Made by a program: the position numbers and the translations under genes
Assembly (NCBI GenBank): GCA_030652805.1
Contig: JAUSPT010000036.1
Span: 1-56,729 of the forward strand
Length of the DNA stretch: 56,729 nucleotides
Direction: 5' to 3'
DNA from: a bacterium
GTDB lineage: Bacteria > JAHJDO01
Part shown: positions 32,709-42,452 of the stretch, one piece after another
Layout of the letters: the number at the start of each line of letters is the position of its first letter
How positions within the stretch are numbered: the first letter of the stretch is position 1
Notes under the pieces: generated by a model
Seen by the model: only the letters and a program-made list of their open reading frames with translations
Told to the model about the DNA's origin: nothing
Database searches by the model: none

Positions 32709-33535
32709 TTTTTTTTCTCTCCTTTTTTATTTATCATAAATTGCATCGAAGGATAAAGCTCATATTCAGCAAAACCACGGAAGTTGCCGTCACACATGGT
32801 GAAAAGCAAGCCCTTCTCGCGATAGCAACTAAAATCATACCCTGAGACATTGAACTTCCATAAATCACCGGGTTGTGGTCCCTCTGGTACAGCGCGAGCA
32901 AACGCTTTAAGCGGTATCGCCACCTCTACGGTCCATCCCTCATCCACATCATTCCAATCGTTGATAGTCCCCGCGTGAGTAGCCCTGACGATTGCGCCGG
33001 AGTTGAAGTGCTCCGTGAATCGCGACGCACCACCGCCGCCACGACCAATGTAGTGAATATCCCAGAGAGCATTCCACACGTTGAATTCAAACTCATAAAA
33101 ATCGAGGCGATCATCACATGGCTTGATGAATAATTCCGCCACATCAGCTCTACACAGGATTTCGTTATTCTCTTTCTCTGTAACGTAGAGATCCTTATCC
33201 TTGATGTCCATGCAAAAATAGAGATTGTCCCTGTCCCACGCTAAATAAGCTGTTCCGATGTGTGTACGCTGTCCGGACTCAGCGTATCTGTAAAAAGTGC
33301 TGAGCGCCACTGCTTGCTGCCATATCGCATCATCAAGTTTTCCATCTATTTTCGGCGGAACCGCAGCATAGACGACAGGATATGGTTCCTTCCGCACTTC
33401 GCATTTGGGCTCTCTAGAAAATATACGTAAGGCAGCACAACCTTGTAGCATTAACCCCATAATTACAAAAGCTGATAAAAGAAATATCCTCGTTTTACGC
33501 AGATTCATCTTAAACTTTTCGTTTGCATCATACAT
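32705..33535 (-). CDS. CBM9-like lipoprotein
   Basis: A ~276-residue lipoprotein. A hydrophobic stretch ends in the lipobox MLQGC, then a family 9 carbohydrate-binding-module-like beta sandwich: KIDGKLDDAIWQQA, AYLAWDRDNLYFCMDIKD, ADVAELFIKPCDDRLDFYEFEFN. I use the ATG at 33535 (MYDANEKF) with AGGAGG upstream; the longer frame adds a non-ATG start. The leader MYDANEKFKMNLRKTRIFLLSAF resembles the LamG gene at 53955. The body is more GC-rich (34 of 60 bases in row 32941) than its leader (19 of 60 in row 33481). It likely binds sugar at the cell surface. The 118 bases upstream hold no gene, only the palindrome TGTGCCGGCACA (33634-33645). Confidence 0.8.
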   Translation of the reverse strand: MYDANEKFKMNLRKTRIFLLSAFVIMGLMLQGCAALRIFSREPKCEVRKEPYPVVYAAVPPKIDGKLDDAIWQQAVALSTFYRYAESGQRTHIGTAYLAWDRDNLYFCMDIKDKDLYVTEKENNEILCRADVAELFIKPCDDRLDFYEFEFNVWNALWDIHYIGRGGGGASRFTEHFNSGAIVRATHAGTINDWNDVDEGWTVEVAIPLKAFARAVPEGPQPGDLWKFNVSGYDFSCYREKGLLFTMCDGNFRGFAEYELYPSMQFMINKKGEKKK

Positions 33536-33653
33536 GTTTTTTCCTCCTCTTTTTATTTTGATTGACACCTTGTTAAACTCTCATCTAAATAACACTCTAT
33601 CATATTCTCATTTAGAATCATATACCTGTCCGCTGTGCCGGCACAAGTTGGAA

Positions 33654-36600
33654 TCAGTTCAGCAACCTAATCCTAAGTGTAATAATACCAAAAGGTTTAA
33701 TAGTTACTGCCACTTTGTGTTTATCTACACCTACACGTATTTCTTTTTCATTCTCTTCAACCAAATTTGATTGATATGCTTCTCTTATTGAAATAGATGG
33801 TAAAGTTAGTTTTGCGTTGCATTTTTTACCCTCTGTTTCTATCAATCGAACTATCAGATCATTGCCATTATTTTCCGCGCGCTTTAATGTCAAAACTGAT
33901 ACATTCGGTTTATCTATCGTGCAAAATGTTTTATTTTTTTCTAGTCTGCCTTCTTTTTTACCAACAATACATACTGATTTCAATGGATTGTTAATTTCCC
34001 ATCCGAAATTCCGGGATTTTATATCTCCTGCGCTGTTTTTCTCACTGGTTATAGAATAACGGGATAGAATTTCACCTACTTGTACAGGCTGAAAATTTGT
34101 CTGAAAGTTGTTTGATAATACATACGAATACATATGCCCCTTTTTAAATTCACCATATTTTTTAAACTGATGACCATAACCCGGCGGGGTTACAGCATGA
34201 TGTGCATATGAGACATATCCCGGCCAAAGACCTCCAAACTCAATAACATGTGATTCAGCACTTGATAATGTTATACTCATATCCCTGTTATAAACTTTAG
34301 CCCAGTTCTGCATTACATAATAGTCTGAGTTAGAACCCGGGAGCTGATCTTTGAGAGGTTCTATCACAGAATTTGCCCCTTCAAATTTTAATTTGGGATT
34401 CTCAACATGGAAAGGAAACGCAAAATACACTTCCAAAAAAGATGTGGAATCTTTTAAAATTTTGTTATTAAAATCTATTCGTTTAATATTATCATAAATC
34501 AAAATTTCCTGTGATACCTGAGGACAACCAACTCCTTCACCAAATATCCTTACGCTACCACAAATCGGACCATTCTCTCCTTCCTGTATTTTTACATTCT
34601 TAAGATAATTTTCTTGATGCGTTTTTGAATATCGAACGATAAGCTGATTAACCTTATGTTTCGTTTCTTTGTCTACAATTTCTCTTTGCAGTTCTTTATC
34701 ATAAATACTCATAATACTGCCCGTATCAGTATCTATTTTGATTTTAAAGAATCTATTTTCTAATATTGTCTTGCCGATACATATACTGCTGCTAAATCCT
34801 TGTTTGTCTTTAATTGGCATAATTTGATACGTTTTGTAACCCATTGGAGGAACATTTTCTGCTACGAAAATCAGTTCGAAGCGTTCGGCAGGGTTTACTT
34901 CGCCAAGCGCATACCTATGCGCAGCATAAGGCAGGGGATCTTGCGGGCTTTTTAATTTAATAATTTGGAAAGGCACTTCTTGTTTTGTCTCTAAATCAAT
35001 GATCTTAAACTTTTTTTCTATTAGTTCTATTGGTAAATTGATTATAGGCCTGCCAATTGCTCTGCAACCGGCAGGTGAATAATAAGATTTATCTTCAGAA
35101 TATTTTAAATACAGTGAACTTTCGCAAGGTGTATGGTCACAAAATAACATGCGTACCAAATCTGTCCGTTTCCAGGATAGCGAATTAAATATATTGATAT
35201 GATATCCATCATCTGCAATTTTTATCTCATCAGTTATTTTATTCAGGCTTTTGGAAAGTATGTTATGGGCTAAAGCGGAAGCTCTATATGCATAATTGCT
35301 TTTTTCCGACCAATTACCGTCATGTCCCGGTCCTGCTACCTGGCCAAGTCCCCATGTGTGTTCATCGTACAGTATTGTATTATCATATGCATCTTCTATT
35401 TCTTTACCCGGATAAGTATAATTACTGACTATAGAGGCTATAGCAGCAAACTTTTCAGCCTGATTTAAAAGACTATGAGTAATAAAATTAATACCTGTTT
35501 CCTTTGCCGTTGATAATGGACCAATTGGATAATCTGTGTCGGGTATTTCTCCTCTGAATACAGGAAGATTTTTGTCATATTTTTTTTCAATTTGATTAAA
35601 AAAATCGTGATTTGTCGACATTATAAGTTTAGGATATACCCATTTCTTATTCCATTCCTTAGCTATACGACTTATATTCATTGTAGGCGGAGAATTATCT
35701 CTGTCAGCACCAGTAGCAGTGTAACGAATGATATTAAATGGATAATTTTGTTTATTTAATAGCTCAATTTTATTAGAAATAACTTCAAATAACTGCTGGC
35801 AACTCCATATTCCTAAACGCCCAGAGTCATACCAAAATATTACCTGTGAACCATCCTGAGCTTCCCATTTAAATATGCCTGGAATATTGGCTGGTATAAC
35901 CTTTGATTCATCCCAATATGGTATAGGCACTTTCTTTCCGTCAGAACGATAGGAGTACCATCGCTGCAGGTTTGCTGTAAAATATTTTATGCCTGCTCCT
36001 GCTAACACTTTTGGTATTCCCCAACTTAATCCTTGCATATCACACATGGCACCAGAATAAATCGGTATTTCATATTTTTGTTTCAGTTTAAATGATGGAT
36101 ACATTAATCTTACTAATTCTTCATGACTGCAATATTGAGTAATTTCATTAGCAAAAAATACTGGGACTTCTATTCGGCCTTCTTTTATATATTTTATGAG
36201 TTTACTTACGACATATTTAGGCCTACTCTTAACATAGTTTGCTACGGACCATGCTTGTTCAAATACATATTTAAATCTCGATTCCTTAGGAAATTTATTT
36301 GTTTTTTCACAAAATTTTAATACATCATCAATGTAATTATTATATTCAATAAGAGTATCAGAAGGCAAATTAGTATATCCTAAATCATGATGCGAATGAT
36401 GCACAATATAAAATTCCCAATGTTTTTGCGGCTCCCATTTTACGGATTGTTTATCTTGTGCTTTTCCATCAACGAAAATAATAAATTCTGCATTTATTGG
36501 TTTATTAATTTCAGGAATGTGTATCTGGTATGTTTTTTCTTTCGGCTCAATTAATCCGAAATTTATCTTTATATTCATTGAACCGGCTTTTACGTTTAAC

Positions 36601-36713
36601 GTTGCATTTATCCTTTTACCGGTGTTCTTTATGGTTATATAAACTAATTGGACAATCTTATCTTTTTTTCTTTTAAAAAACGCCGTTGGTTTTATTGAGA
36701 CAATATTTAACAT
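33654..36713 (-). CDS. Glycoside hydrolase family 38-like alpha-mannosidase
   Basis: A 1019-residue cytoplasmic GH38 enzyme. After an N-terminal ~100-residue beta domain, HHSHHDLGY (about residue 110) gives the zinc-binding H-x-H-x-D site. AMCDMQGLSWGIPKVLAGAG carries the likely nucleophile Asp (usual motif D-x-F-G-H), altered by a Met and Leu. YDEHTWGLG is the later metal-site block. The C-terminal part has the Glyco_hydro_38C beta sandwich. No signal peptide. It releases alpha-mannose-type units from an imported glycoside in this model; other substrates are possible, since some such proteins act on unusual glycans. Confidence 0.82.
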   Translation of the reverse strand: MLNIVSIKPTAFFKRKKDKIVQLVYITIKNTGKRINATLNVKAGSMNIKINFGLIEPKEKTYQIHIPEINKPINAEFIIFVDGKAQDKQSVKWEPQKHWEFYIVHHSHHDLGYTNLPSDTLIEYNNYIDDVLKFCEKTNKFPKESRFKYVFEQAWSVANYVKSRPKYVVSKLIKYIKEGRIEVPVFFANEITQYCSHEELVRLMYPSFKLKQKYEIPIYSGAMCDMQGLSWGIPKVLAGAGIKYFTANLQRWYSYRSDGKKVPIPYWDESKVIPANIPGIFKWEAQDGSQVIFWYDSGRLGIWSCQQLFEVISNKIELLNKQNYPFNIIRYTATGADRDNSPPTMNISRIAKEWNKKWVYPKLIMSTNHDFFNQIEKKYDKNLPVFRGEIPDTDYPIGPLSTAKETGINFITHSLLNQAEKFAAIASIVSNYTYPGKEIEDAYDNTILYDEHTWGLGQVAGPGHDGNWSEKSNYAYRASALAHNILSKSLNKITDEIKIADDGYHINIFNSLSWKRTDLVRMLFCDHTPCESSLYLKYSEDKSYYSPAGCRAIGRPIINLPIELIEKKFKIIDLETKQEVPFQIIKLKSPQDPLPYAAHRYALGEVNPAERFELIFVAENVPPMGYKTYQIMPIKDKQGFSSSICIGKTILENRFFKIKIDTDTGSIMSIYDKELQREIVDKETKHKVNQLIVRYSKTHQENYLKNVKIQEGENGPICGSVRIFGEGVGCPQVSQEILIYDNIKRIDFNNKILKDSTSFLEVYFAFPFHVENPKLKFEGANSVIEPLKDQLPGSNSDYYVMQNWAKVYNRDMSITLSSAESHVIEFGGLWPGYVSYAHHAVTPPGYGHQFKKYGEFKKGHMYSYVLSNNFQTNFQPVQVGEILSRYSITSEKNSAGDIKSRNFGWEINNPLKSVCIVGKKEGRLEKNKTFCTIDKPNVSVLTLKRAENNGNDLIVRLIETEGKKCNAKLTLPSISIREAYQSNLVEENEKEIRVGVDKHKVAVTIKPFGIITLRIRLLN

Positions 36714-36729
36714 TTTTCAGTCCTTTCAT

Positions 36730-38079
36730 CTACTCTTTAGATCCAATTTCTTTACTTATTTCGGATAATGTTTCTTCAAGTTTTTGAATAAGGATATCGA
36801 TTTCTTCGTTGCTTATTGTTAGTGGCGGGCATATCAGAACACCGTCTCCCCTTTTGCCATCTGCGCAACCGCTGACCGGGTAAACAAGAAGACCTTTTTC
36901 CATGGCTTTTAGCACAATTTGCATACATATTTTAAGAGTCGGATCAAATGGTAATTTTGTTTTCTTATCCTTAACAAACTCCAAACCCCACATAAGACCT
37001 CTGCCGCGCATATCACCAACTATAGATATTTTATCAGCAATAGATTTAAGCCCATCACCAAGGAGACGTCCCTTATCTTTAACCCCTTCAATAATTCTGT
37101 GTTTCTCTAAATAGTCTAAAACGGAAAGTCCAACACTTGCGGTCACAGGATGTGCATTATAAGTGTGTCCTCCTACATAGGAGGATTTCGATTTGCTAAA
37201 AGCATTAAACACTTTTTCTTGAATTAGTATTGCTGCAAGAGGAGCATACCCACTGGACAATCCCTTCGCCAACACTACAAGATCCGGTGTAACACCCCAT
37301 TGTTCAATAGCTAGGAATGTTCCTGTACGGCCTACTCCTGTCATCACTTCGTCTGCAATCCAGAGTATATCGTATTTATCACATATCTCACGTATCATTG
37401 GATAATATTCAGGTACCGGGGTTACCGCTCCTGCTGCTGCTCCAACAATAGTTTCAGAAACAAAAGCTGATATATATTCAGGCCCTTCCTGGATAATCAC
37501 TCGTTCAAGGTCTTTTGCGCACATTACGCCACAACCAGGATAGCTCTTATCAAACGAACATCGGTAACAGCAAGCCGGAACAATATGTGGAACCGGCATA
37601 AGCATAGGCATCTGGATAGTTCTTCTGTCTGTCTTGCCCGAGACTGAATCTGCAGCCAATGTATTGCCATGAAAACCCTGCCACCTGGAAATTATCCTGT
37701 ATTTCGCACTCTTCCCCGTGTATACATAAAATTGCCGGGCTATCTTTAAAGCATTTTCTATAGCTTCTGACCCACCGGAAAGCAGCATTACTCTGGCATA
37801 TCCCTCAGGAGCCATTTCTATCAGCTTTTTACTAAAATCCAGAGTAGGTTGATTTAGAAAGTGTTGTGGAGGAACATAGGCAATTTTCTTTGCCTGATCA
37901 GCCATTGCATCGGCAATTTCTACTACTCCATGACCGATACCTGTTACATTTGCTCCTGCACAACCATCAAGGTATTTTTTCCCCTTCTCATCCCATACCC
38001 ATGAGCCCTTTCCCCTAACTGCCAATGGATAATCCCGTTCCAAATCCCTGGCAAAAAAATAATGTTCATTAAGTTTCAT
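36730..38079 (-). CDS. Class III aminotransferase
   Basis: A 449-residue PLP enzyme of the omega-amino-acid group. It shows LDGCAGANVTGIGHG, the GGSEAIENALKIAR phosphate-binding block, WQGFHGNTLAA, the PLP Asp in LWIADEVMTGVGRTG, and the lysine in VVLAKGLSSGYAPLAA. It is distinct from BioA at 6 kb. Family members transaminate beta-alanine, taurine, GABA or similar. Together with the semialdehyde dehydrogenase downstream in the same run, transfer to give malonate semialdehyde or a similar aldehyde is plausible. It follows a 51-base gap after the URO-D gene and precedes GH38 by 16 bases. Confidence 0.87.
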   Translation of the reverse strand: MKLNEHYFFARDLERDYPLAVRGKGSWVWDEKGKKYLDGCAGANVTGIGHGVVEIADAMADQAKKIAYVPPQHFLNQPTLDFSKKLIEMAPEGYARVMLLSGGSEAIENALKIARQFYVYTGKSAKYRIISRWQGFHGNTLAADSVSGKTDRRTIQMPMLMPVPHIVPACCYRCSFDKSYPGCGVMCAKDLERVIIQEGPEYISAFVSETIVGAAAGAVTPVPEYYPMIREICDKYDILWIADEVMTGVGRTGTFLAIEQWGVTPDLVVLAKGLSSGYAPLAAILIQEKVFNAFSKSKSSYVGGHTYNAHPVTASVGLSVLDYLEKHRIIEGVKDKGRLLGDGLKSIADKISIVGDMRGRGLMWGLEFVKDKKTKLPFDPTLKICMQIVLKAMEKGLLVYPVSGCADGKRGDGVLICPPLTISNEEIDILIQKLEETLSEISKEIGSKE

Positions 38080-38130
38080 TTTTCTATCTCCTCCAAATTT
38101 TATGTAAAGTTTTGCTGGAGCAACCGTTCC

Positions 38131-39192
38131 TTATATCTTGAAATTCCGTGCAGTGTCAATTAATGCTTTTACATTTTCCACCGGTGTCCCAAATGTAATT
38201 GGAGGTCCACAACAAGAAAGAAACCCTCCATTGAGACCTGTTTTTTTTATCTGGGATATAACTTCATTCTTTACGTCTTCAACACTGCCTTTCAGAAGGG
38301 TATGCTCACTACTCACATTTCCAAATAGACCTATTTCATTTCCCAACTCTCTTTTAATTTCACCAACATCTAAAACATACCCCTTTCTTGACTCATCAAT
38401 CAACACCCCCTTTATATTGGTGGTCTTAATATATTTTACGATTGGGGTAACATTACCCCAAAAATTCATAATTGGAATCAATCCAATCTTTTCCACCTCT
38501 TTATAAAATTCCTTTTGAATTGGAACTACATAGTTTTTGTATATCTCAGGTGAAGATAAATCAGCTCCAAGATATGATATGGACTGGGCATAACCATGTG
38601 CCCCACAATCTTTCACTGCCTCCACATACTTTAACTGTCTTCTGTACATACCTTCACCAAGATAAAAAAACAGTTTTGGGTTATCTATCATTTGCACCAT
38701 CCCATGTTCAAATCCCATAATACCATCACTATCAAAAATATCGTGAATAGGTCCTTCTGTTTCGAGAAAAATAAAAATATCGTCTCCATACTTTTTTGAA
38801 AGAATTTTTAGATGATCAAATTTTTTCTTTTTTTTTAACTCTTCTGCACTCAGATACACTATATCTAAAAACTCGTCAATAACCTTTTCAGAATTCAATT
38901 TTCTGACTGCTTCCAACAATTCTTTATACTTTGGACCATTTATTATCTCCTTTTTTGATTCAAAGAATGCTTCCGCTAAATGCATATAATCAGGGTTAAA
39001 AATCTCTTGGAAATTTTCTTCTATTTTTGCAAGTTCTTCTCCATGTATTTTCCACGCTTCTTTCTCTTTACTATAATCCGACACAATTCCCATAAGAGCA
39101 AACTTGTACATACCCCATCCATGTACTCCAGCAGGTATGATATCGGTTTTCTCCCCATGCAGAGCTCTTATTACCAATTCTTTTGAATTCAT
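38131..39192 (-). CDS. URO-D family protein (methyltransferase-like), second copy
   Basis: A 353-residue URO-D-superfamily protein. NSKELVIRALHGEKTDIIPAG opens the barrel; LETEGPIHDIFD, AQSISYLGADLSSPEIY and GFLSCCGPPITFGTPVENV follow. The usual MtaA zinc motif H-x-C-G is replaced by NFWGN, so a corrinoid:CoM methyltransferase role is doubtful. Its partner here could be the MttB-type enzyme. I use the ATG at 39192, which overlaps the isomerase stop as ATGA. Confidence 0.75.
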   Translation of the reverse strand: MNSKELVIRALHGEKTDIIPAGVHGWGMYKFALMGIVSDYSKEKEAWKIHGEELAKIEENFQEIFNPDYMHLAEAFFESKKEIINGPKYKELLEAVRKLNSEKVIDEFLDIVYLSAEELKKKKKFDHLKILSKKYGDDIFIFLETEGPIHDIFDSDGIMGFEHGMVQMIDNPKLFFYLGEGMYRRQLKYVEAVKDCGAHGYAQSISYLGADLSSPEIYKNYVVPIQKEFYKEVEKIGLIPIMNFWGNVTPIVKYIKTTNIKGVLIDESRKGYVLDVGEIKRELGNEIGLFGNVSSEHTLLKGSVEDVKNEVISQIKKTGLNGGFLSCCGPPITFGTPVENVKALIDTARNFKI

Positions 39193-40022
39193 AATGTGCC
39201 ACCAGCCTCCTTCCATGCTCTTCGAACAAATTTGACTGCTTCTACCACGCCTGTTTCTCCAAGACCGCTTGCTTCTTCAATACTAATCCATCCATCATAA
39301 CCTGATTGTTTCAAAACTGAGAATATATCGCTAAAAGGCACCGCCCCTGTACCGATTAACACCGGCTTGAAAACTCCTTGTGTCTGCGTATCGGCAGCAT
39401 GCACGCAAAGCAGTTGGTCGATAACCTGATGCAAGACAGACAAAGGATCATGGCCATACGCCACGGGATTGGCGGTATCGAAGAGTATCCTGATCGGAGT
39501 ATCCGTGAGACGTCCGGCTATTTCCAGAAATATATCCGGAGGATAACAAAAATCATAGTATTCCCATGCACCTGGCTTGGAATGATTCTCAAATACAAGT
39601 TTCACCCCCTCACGCTCCGAGGTGTCAACAGCGCCCATCAGGCCTTCAATTGCCCAGGCAATTCCCTGCTTTCGGTTAGTTTGCGGATGTGCCTGACCTG
39701 CGGTTACACGAACCATTTCCGCACCCAGCACGTTTGCTGAAGCAATATCCCTCTTCAACTGAACAAGCTGACGTTTTCGTTCAACAGGATCAGGATGAGT
39801 AAAGTCTGGGTATGTATTCATCACAGCAATATGCATACCAGCATCTTCAATTTCCTCACGCATTTTTTTTAAATACGCAGTACTGCGATTCTTAAAAAGA
39901 ATAATACTGATATCAATGGCATCAAGACCTATAGTAGCTGCCTGATGAGCCCACTCACCAATTGACATATCTCCATTGATGATTTCCTTAAAATAAGATA
40001 CCGGCAAACAGCTTAATTTCAT
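39189..40022 (-). CDS. Sugar phosphate isomerase/epimerase, TIM barrel
   Basis: A 277-residue AP-endonuclease-2-like TIM barrel. LDAIDISIIL, VFENHSKPG and LFDTANPVAYGHDP carry metal ligands (Glu/His/Asp), followed by HAADTQ and WISIEEASGLGETG. Relatives are tagatose/psicose epimerases, xylose isomerase-like and inosose-type enzymes. It is cytoplasmic. The stop overlaps the URO-D start, and only 4 bases separate it from the zinc dehydrogenase upstream. It likely interconverts keto-sugars in the cluster's pathway. Confidence 0.87.
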   Translation of the reverse strand: MKLSCLPVSYFKEIINGDMSIGEWAHQAATIGLDAIDISIILFKNRSTAYLKKMREEIEDAGMHIAVMNTYPDFTHPDPVERKRQLVQLKRDIASANVLGAEMVRVTAGQAHPQTNRKQGIAWAIEGLMGAVDTSEREGVKLVFENHSKPGAWEYYDFCYPPDIFLEIAGRLTDTPIRILFDTANPVAYGHDPLSVLHQVIDQLLCVHAADTQTQGVFKPVLIGTGAVPFSDIFSVLKQSGYDGWISIEEASGLGETGVVEAVKFVRRAWKEAGGTL

Positions 40023-40026
40023 AGTC

Positions 40027-41061
40027 TTATCTCCCGTTCATTTCAAATATAGCTTTAATAATTTCTTTCGGATTATTCATAATAAATTCCAAAGCTTCAG
40101 GAGCTTTATCAATTGAAAACCTATGGCTTATAATAGGAGCTACTTTTATGTATCCTCGAGATATATAATCCATTGATGCTTGCCAAAGAGCGGGTGCGCC
40201 TGTCGAACTTACGATTGTAAGTTCCTTAAATAACAACAAATGAAGTGGTATATTATTTGCAGGTTCTTCTGGCAGACCAAAGAGATGGATCCTACCCTCT
40301 CGTCCGGCAAGAGAAAGTGCCATTGCAAAAGTCTCCGCTTTCCCCACTGCATCTATGACCACATGCGGCTTTCTTGGAAGCGAGTTGATTAATTTACTCA
40401 GATCCTCTGAGTGAGTATTTATCACCTGGTCTGCGCCGAGTTCAAGAGCTAAGGAAAGACGTCCTTCTCTATGTCCGGCTATGATAACTTTTGATGCTCC
40501 TTTAAGGCGCGCAAGTTGTATCATAATAAGAGTTGACGGTCCATCACCAATAATAAGCACTATATCTCCTGGTTCAACCTTTACTGTTTCTATAGCAGCC
40601 ATTGGACAATTCAAAATACAACCTGCTCCTGCCAGGGAAAAATCAACATTTTCTGGAAGCATGTATATATTCTCACGCGGGGCAACAACATATTCAGCCC
40701 ATCCGCCATCTACGTTAATTCCAATTTCACGCGTCCCTTTTTCACAAAGTTGCGGTCTCCTTGCTAAACAATATTTGCATTCACCACATCCTAGGTATGA
40801 ATCTGAACCTACTCTGGTTCCTATAAGTTTTTTGTCTACACCTTTGCCTACATCAGCAACTACACCTGCAAATTCGTGGCCTGGAACCAAGGGAGGTTTT
40901 GCTTCTGGATGTTTACCAGCCAGTATATGAAGGTCTGTACCGCATATTCCTGCTGCTTTTATTTTCAAAAGCACCTTACCCGGACCTGGCTTTGGTGTTG
41001 GTTTCTCCACAACTTTAATTTTATAAACATCTGTCCATACCACTGCTTTGTACTTAGCCAT
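40027..41061 (-). CDS. Zinc-dependent alcohol/polyol dehydrogenase
   Basis: A 344-residue MDR-family enzyme. Catalytic zinc ligands lie in GICGTDLHIL and GHEFAG; structural zinc cysteines in GECKYCLARRPQLC. The NAD site is IIGDGPSTLIMIQLARLKGAS (a GxGxxx variant with DGPS). It resembles sorbitol, threonine and scyllo-inositol dehydrogenases. It probably oxidises a sugar hydroxyl, giving a keto-sugar or a lactone substrate for the SMP-30 protein. Confidence 0.88.
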   Translation of the reverse strand: MAKYKAVVWTDVYKIKVVEKPTPKPGPGKVLLKIKAAGICGTDLHILAGKHPEAKPPLVPGHEFAGVVADVGKGVDKKLIGTRVGSDSYLGCGECKYCLARRPQLCEKGTREIGINVDGGWAEYVVAPRENIYMLPENVDFSLAGAGCILNCPMAAIETVKVEPGDIVLIIGDGPSTLIMIQLARLKGASKVIIAGHREGRLSLALELGADQVINTHSEDLSKLINSLPRKPHVVIDAVGKAETFAMALSLAGREGRIHLFGLPEEPANNIPLHLLLFKELTIVSSTGAPALWQASMDYISRGYIKVAPIISHRFSIDKAPEALEFIMNNPKEIIKAIFEMNGR

Positions 41062-41086
41062 CCCAAAATCTCCTATCCATTACTAT

Positions 41087-42430
41087 TTATTCTTCTGGTA
41101 AATGAATATCATATCTATAACTGTGCATTGGACATTCCACCTTTTTATTTTTTATATCTTCCAACTTCTTTATACCCGGATCTATCAAAGCAGGCGTCAT
41201 CAATAAAACAATATCCTTTGTTTCCCGATCCTCATACCAGCGAAAATTGGAAAAACGGATAAACTCAGGTTCTCCCTCTTCAGGTTTTCTTTTATCAATT
41301 ACAGTTACCGTTTCCTTGATAACTTTAAAGGTATCTGTATCAATTTCTGCTATTTGAATAATATTTCTGGGATCACAGCCGTATGTAGGTTTATCTAGTA
41401 TATTGGTAATCATGTATAATCTGCCATTCTTACTTGAACGGAATACATTTACCAAAGATGCAGGAGAATAAACGATTTCATTATCAGTGTATCTTAATGG
41501 TTTTGGCTCCGACCAAGTGTAACCGTTATCCGATGATATAGAATAGTATTTTGTACTTGGTATTTCCGCTTTTTCGCACCTTTTATCTATCGTTGTCCGC
41601 ATAATCATAATTATTCTGCCATCAGAAAGAACTTCTACGGAAGGTTCATCAGCTCCATCCGCCGAAAATTTTCTTGGCAGAGTTACGTACTCTCCCTGAT
41701 CCCAATCTATACCATTTCCATCAGTTTGCCAGCGTCCAATAAAACAACCAGCTTTGTGTAACATAAAACCATCATCAGGAGAATACATGGTTCCATCTTC
41801 AAAAAGGGAATTCATCCAATGCGGTATCAAGAACGTACCGTTTGCAAGTTTCGGTGCATGGGATCCTTCTACAGCACCAGAATTCTTCCCATACCATATT
41901 TCTTTCGCCCAGTGGACAGAATCGAATTCTTTTCCTTTGAGTACAAGCTGCTCAATTTTATTCCATGTTTTTCCTTCATCTTTTGAAATCTGTGTATATA
42001 TGCGTCTAGTTCTTATAACAGGAGATTCTTTCCTCCATGGAAGGATTTCAGGATTGTCTTCTGCAACTAAAGAAACCCGCAAAAGAAAACCATTATCAGG
42101 ATCTAAAAAGAAATCAGGGACCCCTCTCTCTGTCTGACGATTTGGGCCTAATACTTCTATCATCTGCCAATCTTCACATTTTTCCCATGTATAACCATTA
42201 TCCTCTGAAGAACGGATAAAAGCGTAATTTTCCTTCTTATCAGGATTATCTTTTCCAATCACCCGAAAATAATAATTGCGTATATCAGAAATGTATACTG
42301 ATTCAACCAATTTATTCTTCTTAGTCGATACATAGGAAATACTTGATGCCCAAGCAGCTATCGTATCCACTTCTTTCTCAATACCTTGCTTGTCGATATG
42401 TATAGACCGTTCAACAGTTATCTTTCTCAT
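41087..42430 (-). CDS. BNR-repeat (sialidase-like) protein, second copy
   Basis: A 447-residue propeller with Asp-boxes SSEDNGYTWEKCE, SKDEGKTWNKIE and SSDNGYTWSEPK. It is paralogous to 31446-32708, sharing the IRFSNFRWYEDRETKD tail and the WYGKNSG block. No signal peptide. The family includes sialidases and inositol/uronate-linked hydrolases of unknown specificity; two copies in one operon may act on different linkages. Confidence 0.82.
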   Translation of the reverse strand: MRKITVERSIHIDKQGIEKEVDTIAAWASSISYVSTKKNKLVESVYISDIRNYYFRVIGKDNPDKKENYAFIRSSEDNGYTWEKCEDWQMIEVLGPNRQTERGVPDFFLDPDNGFLLRVSLVAEDNPEILPWRKESPVIRTRRIYTQISKDEGKTWNKIEQLVLKGKEFDSVHWAKEIWYGKNSGAVEGSHAPKLANGTFLIPHWMNSLFEDGTMYSPDDGFMLHKAGCFIGRWQTDGNGIDWDQGEYVTLPRKFSADGADEPSVEVLSDGRIIMIMRTTIDKRCEKAEIPSTKYYSISSDNGYTWSEPKPLRYTDNEIVYSPASLVNVFRSSKNGRLYMITNILDKPTYGCDPRNIIQIAEIDTDTFKVIKETVTVIDKRKPEEGEPEFIRFSNFRWYEDRETKDIVLLMTPALIDPGIKKLEDIKNKKVECPMHSYRYDIHLPEE

Positions 42431-42452
42431 AATTCACTCATCCTCCCATATT

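Noticed and set aside
33634-33645. Operator TGTGCCGGCACA
   Set aside because: A 12-base perfect palindrome downstream of GH38, but only one copy and no regulator gene nearby; too little to call.
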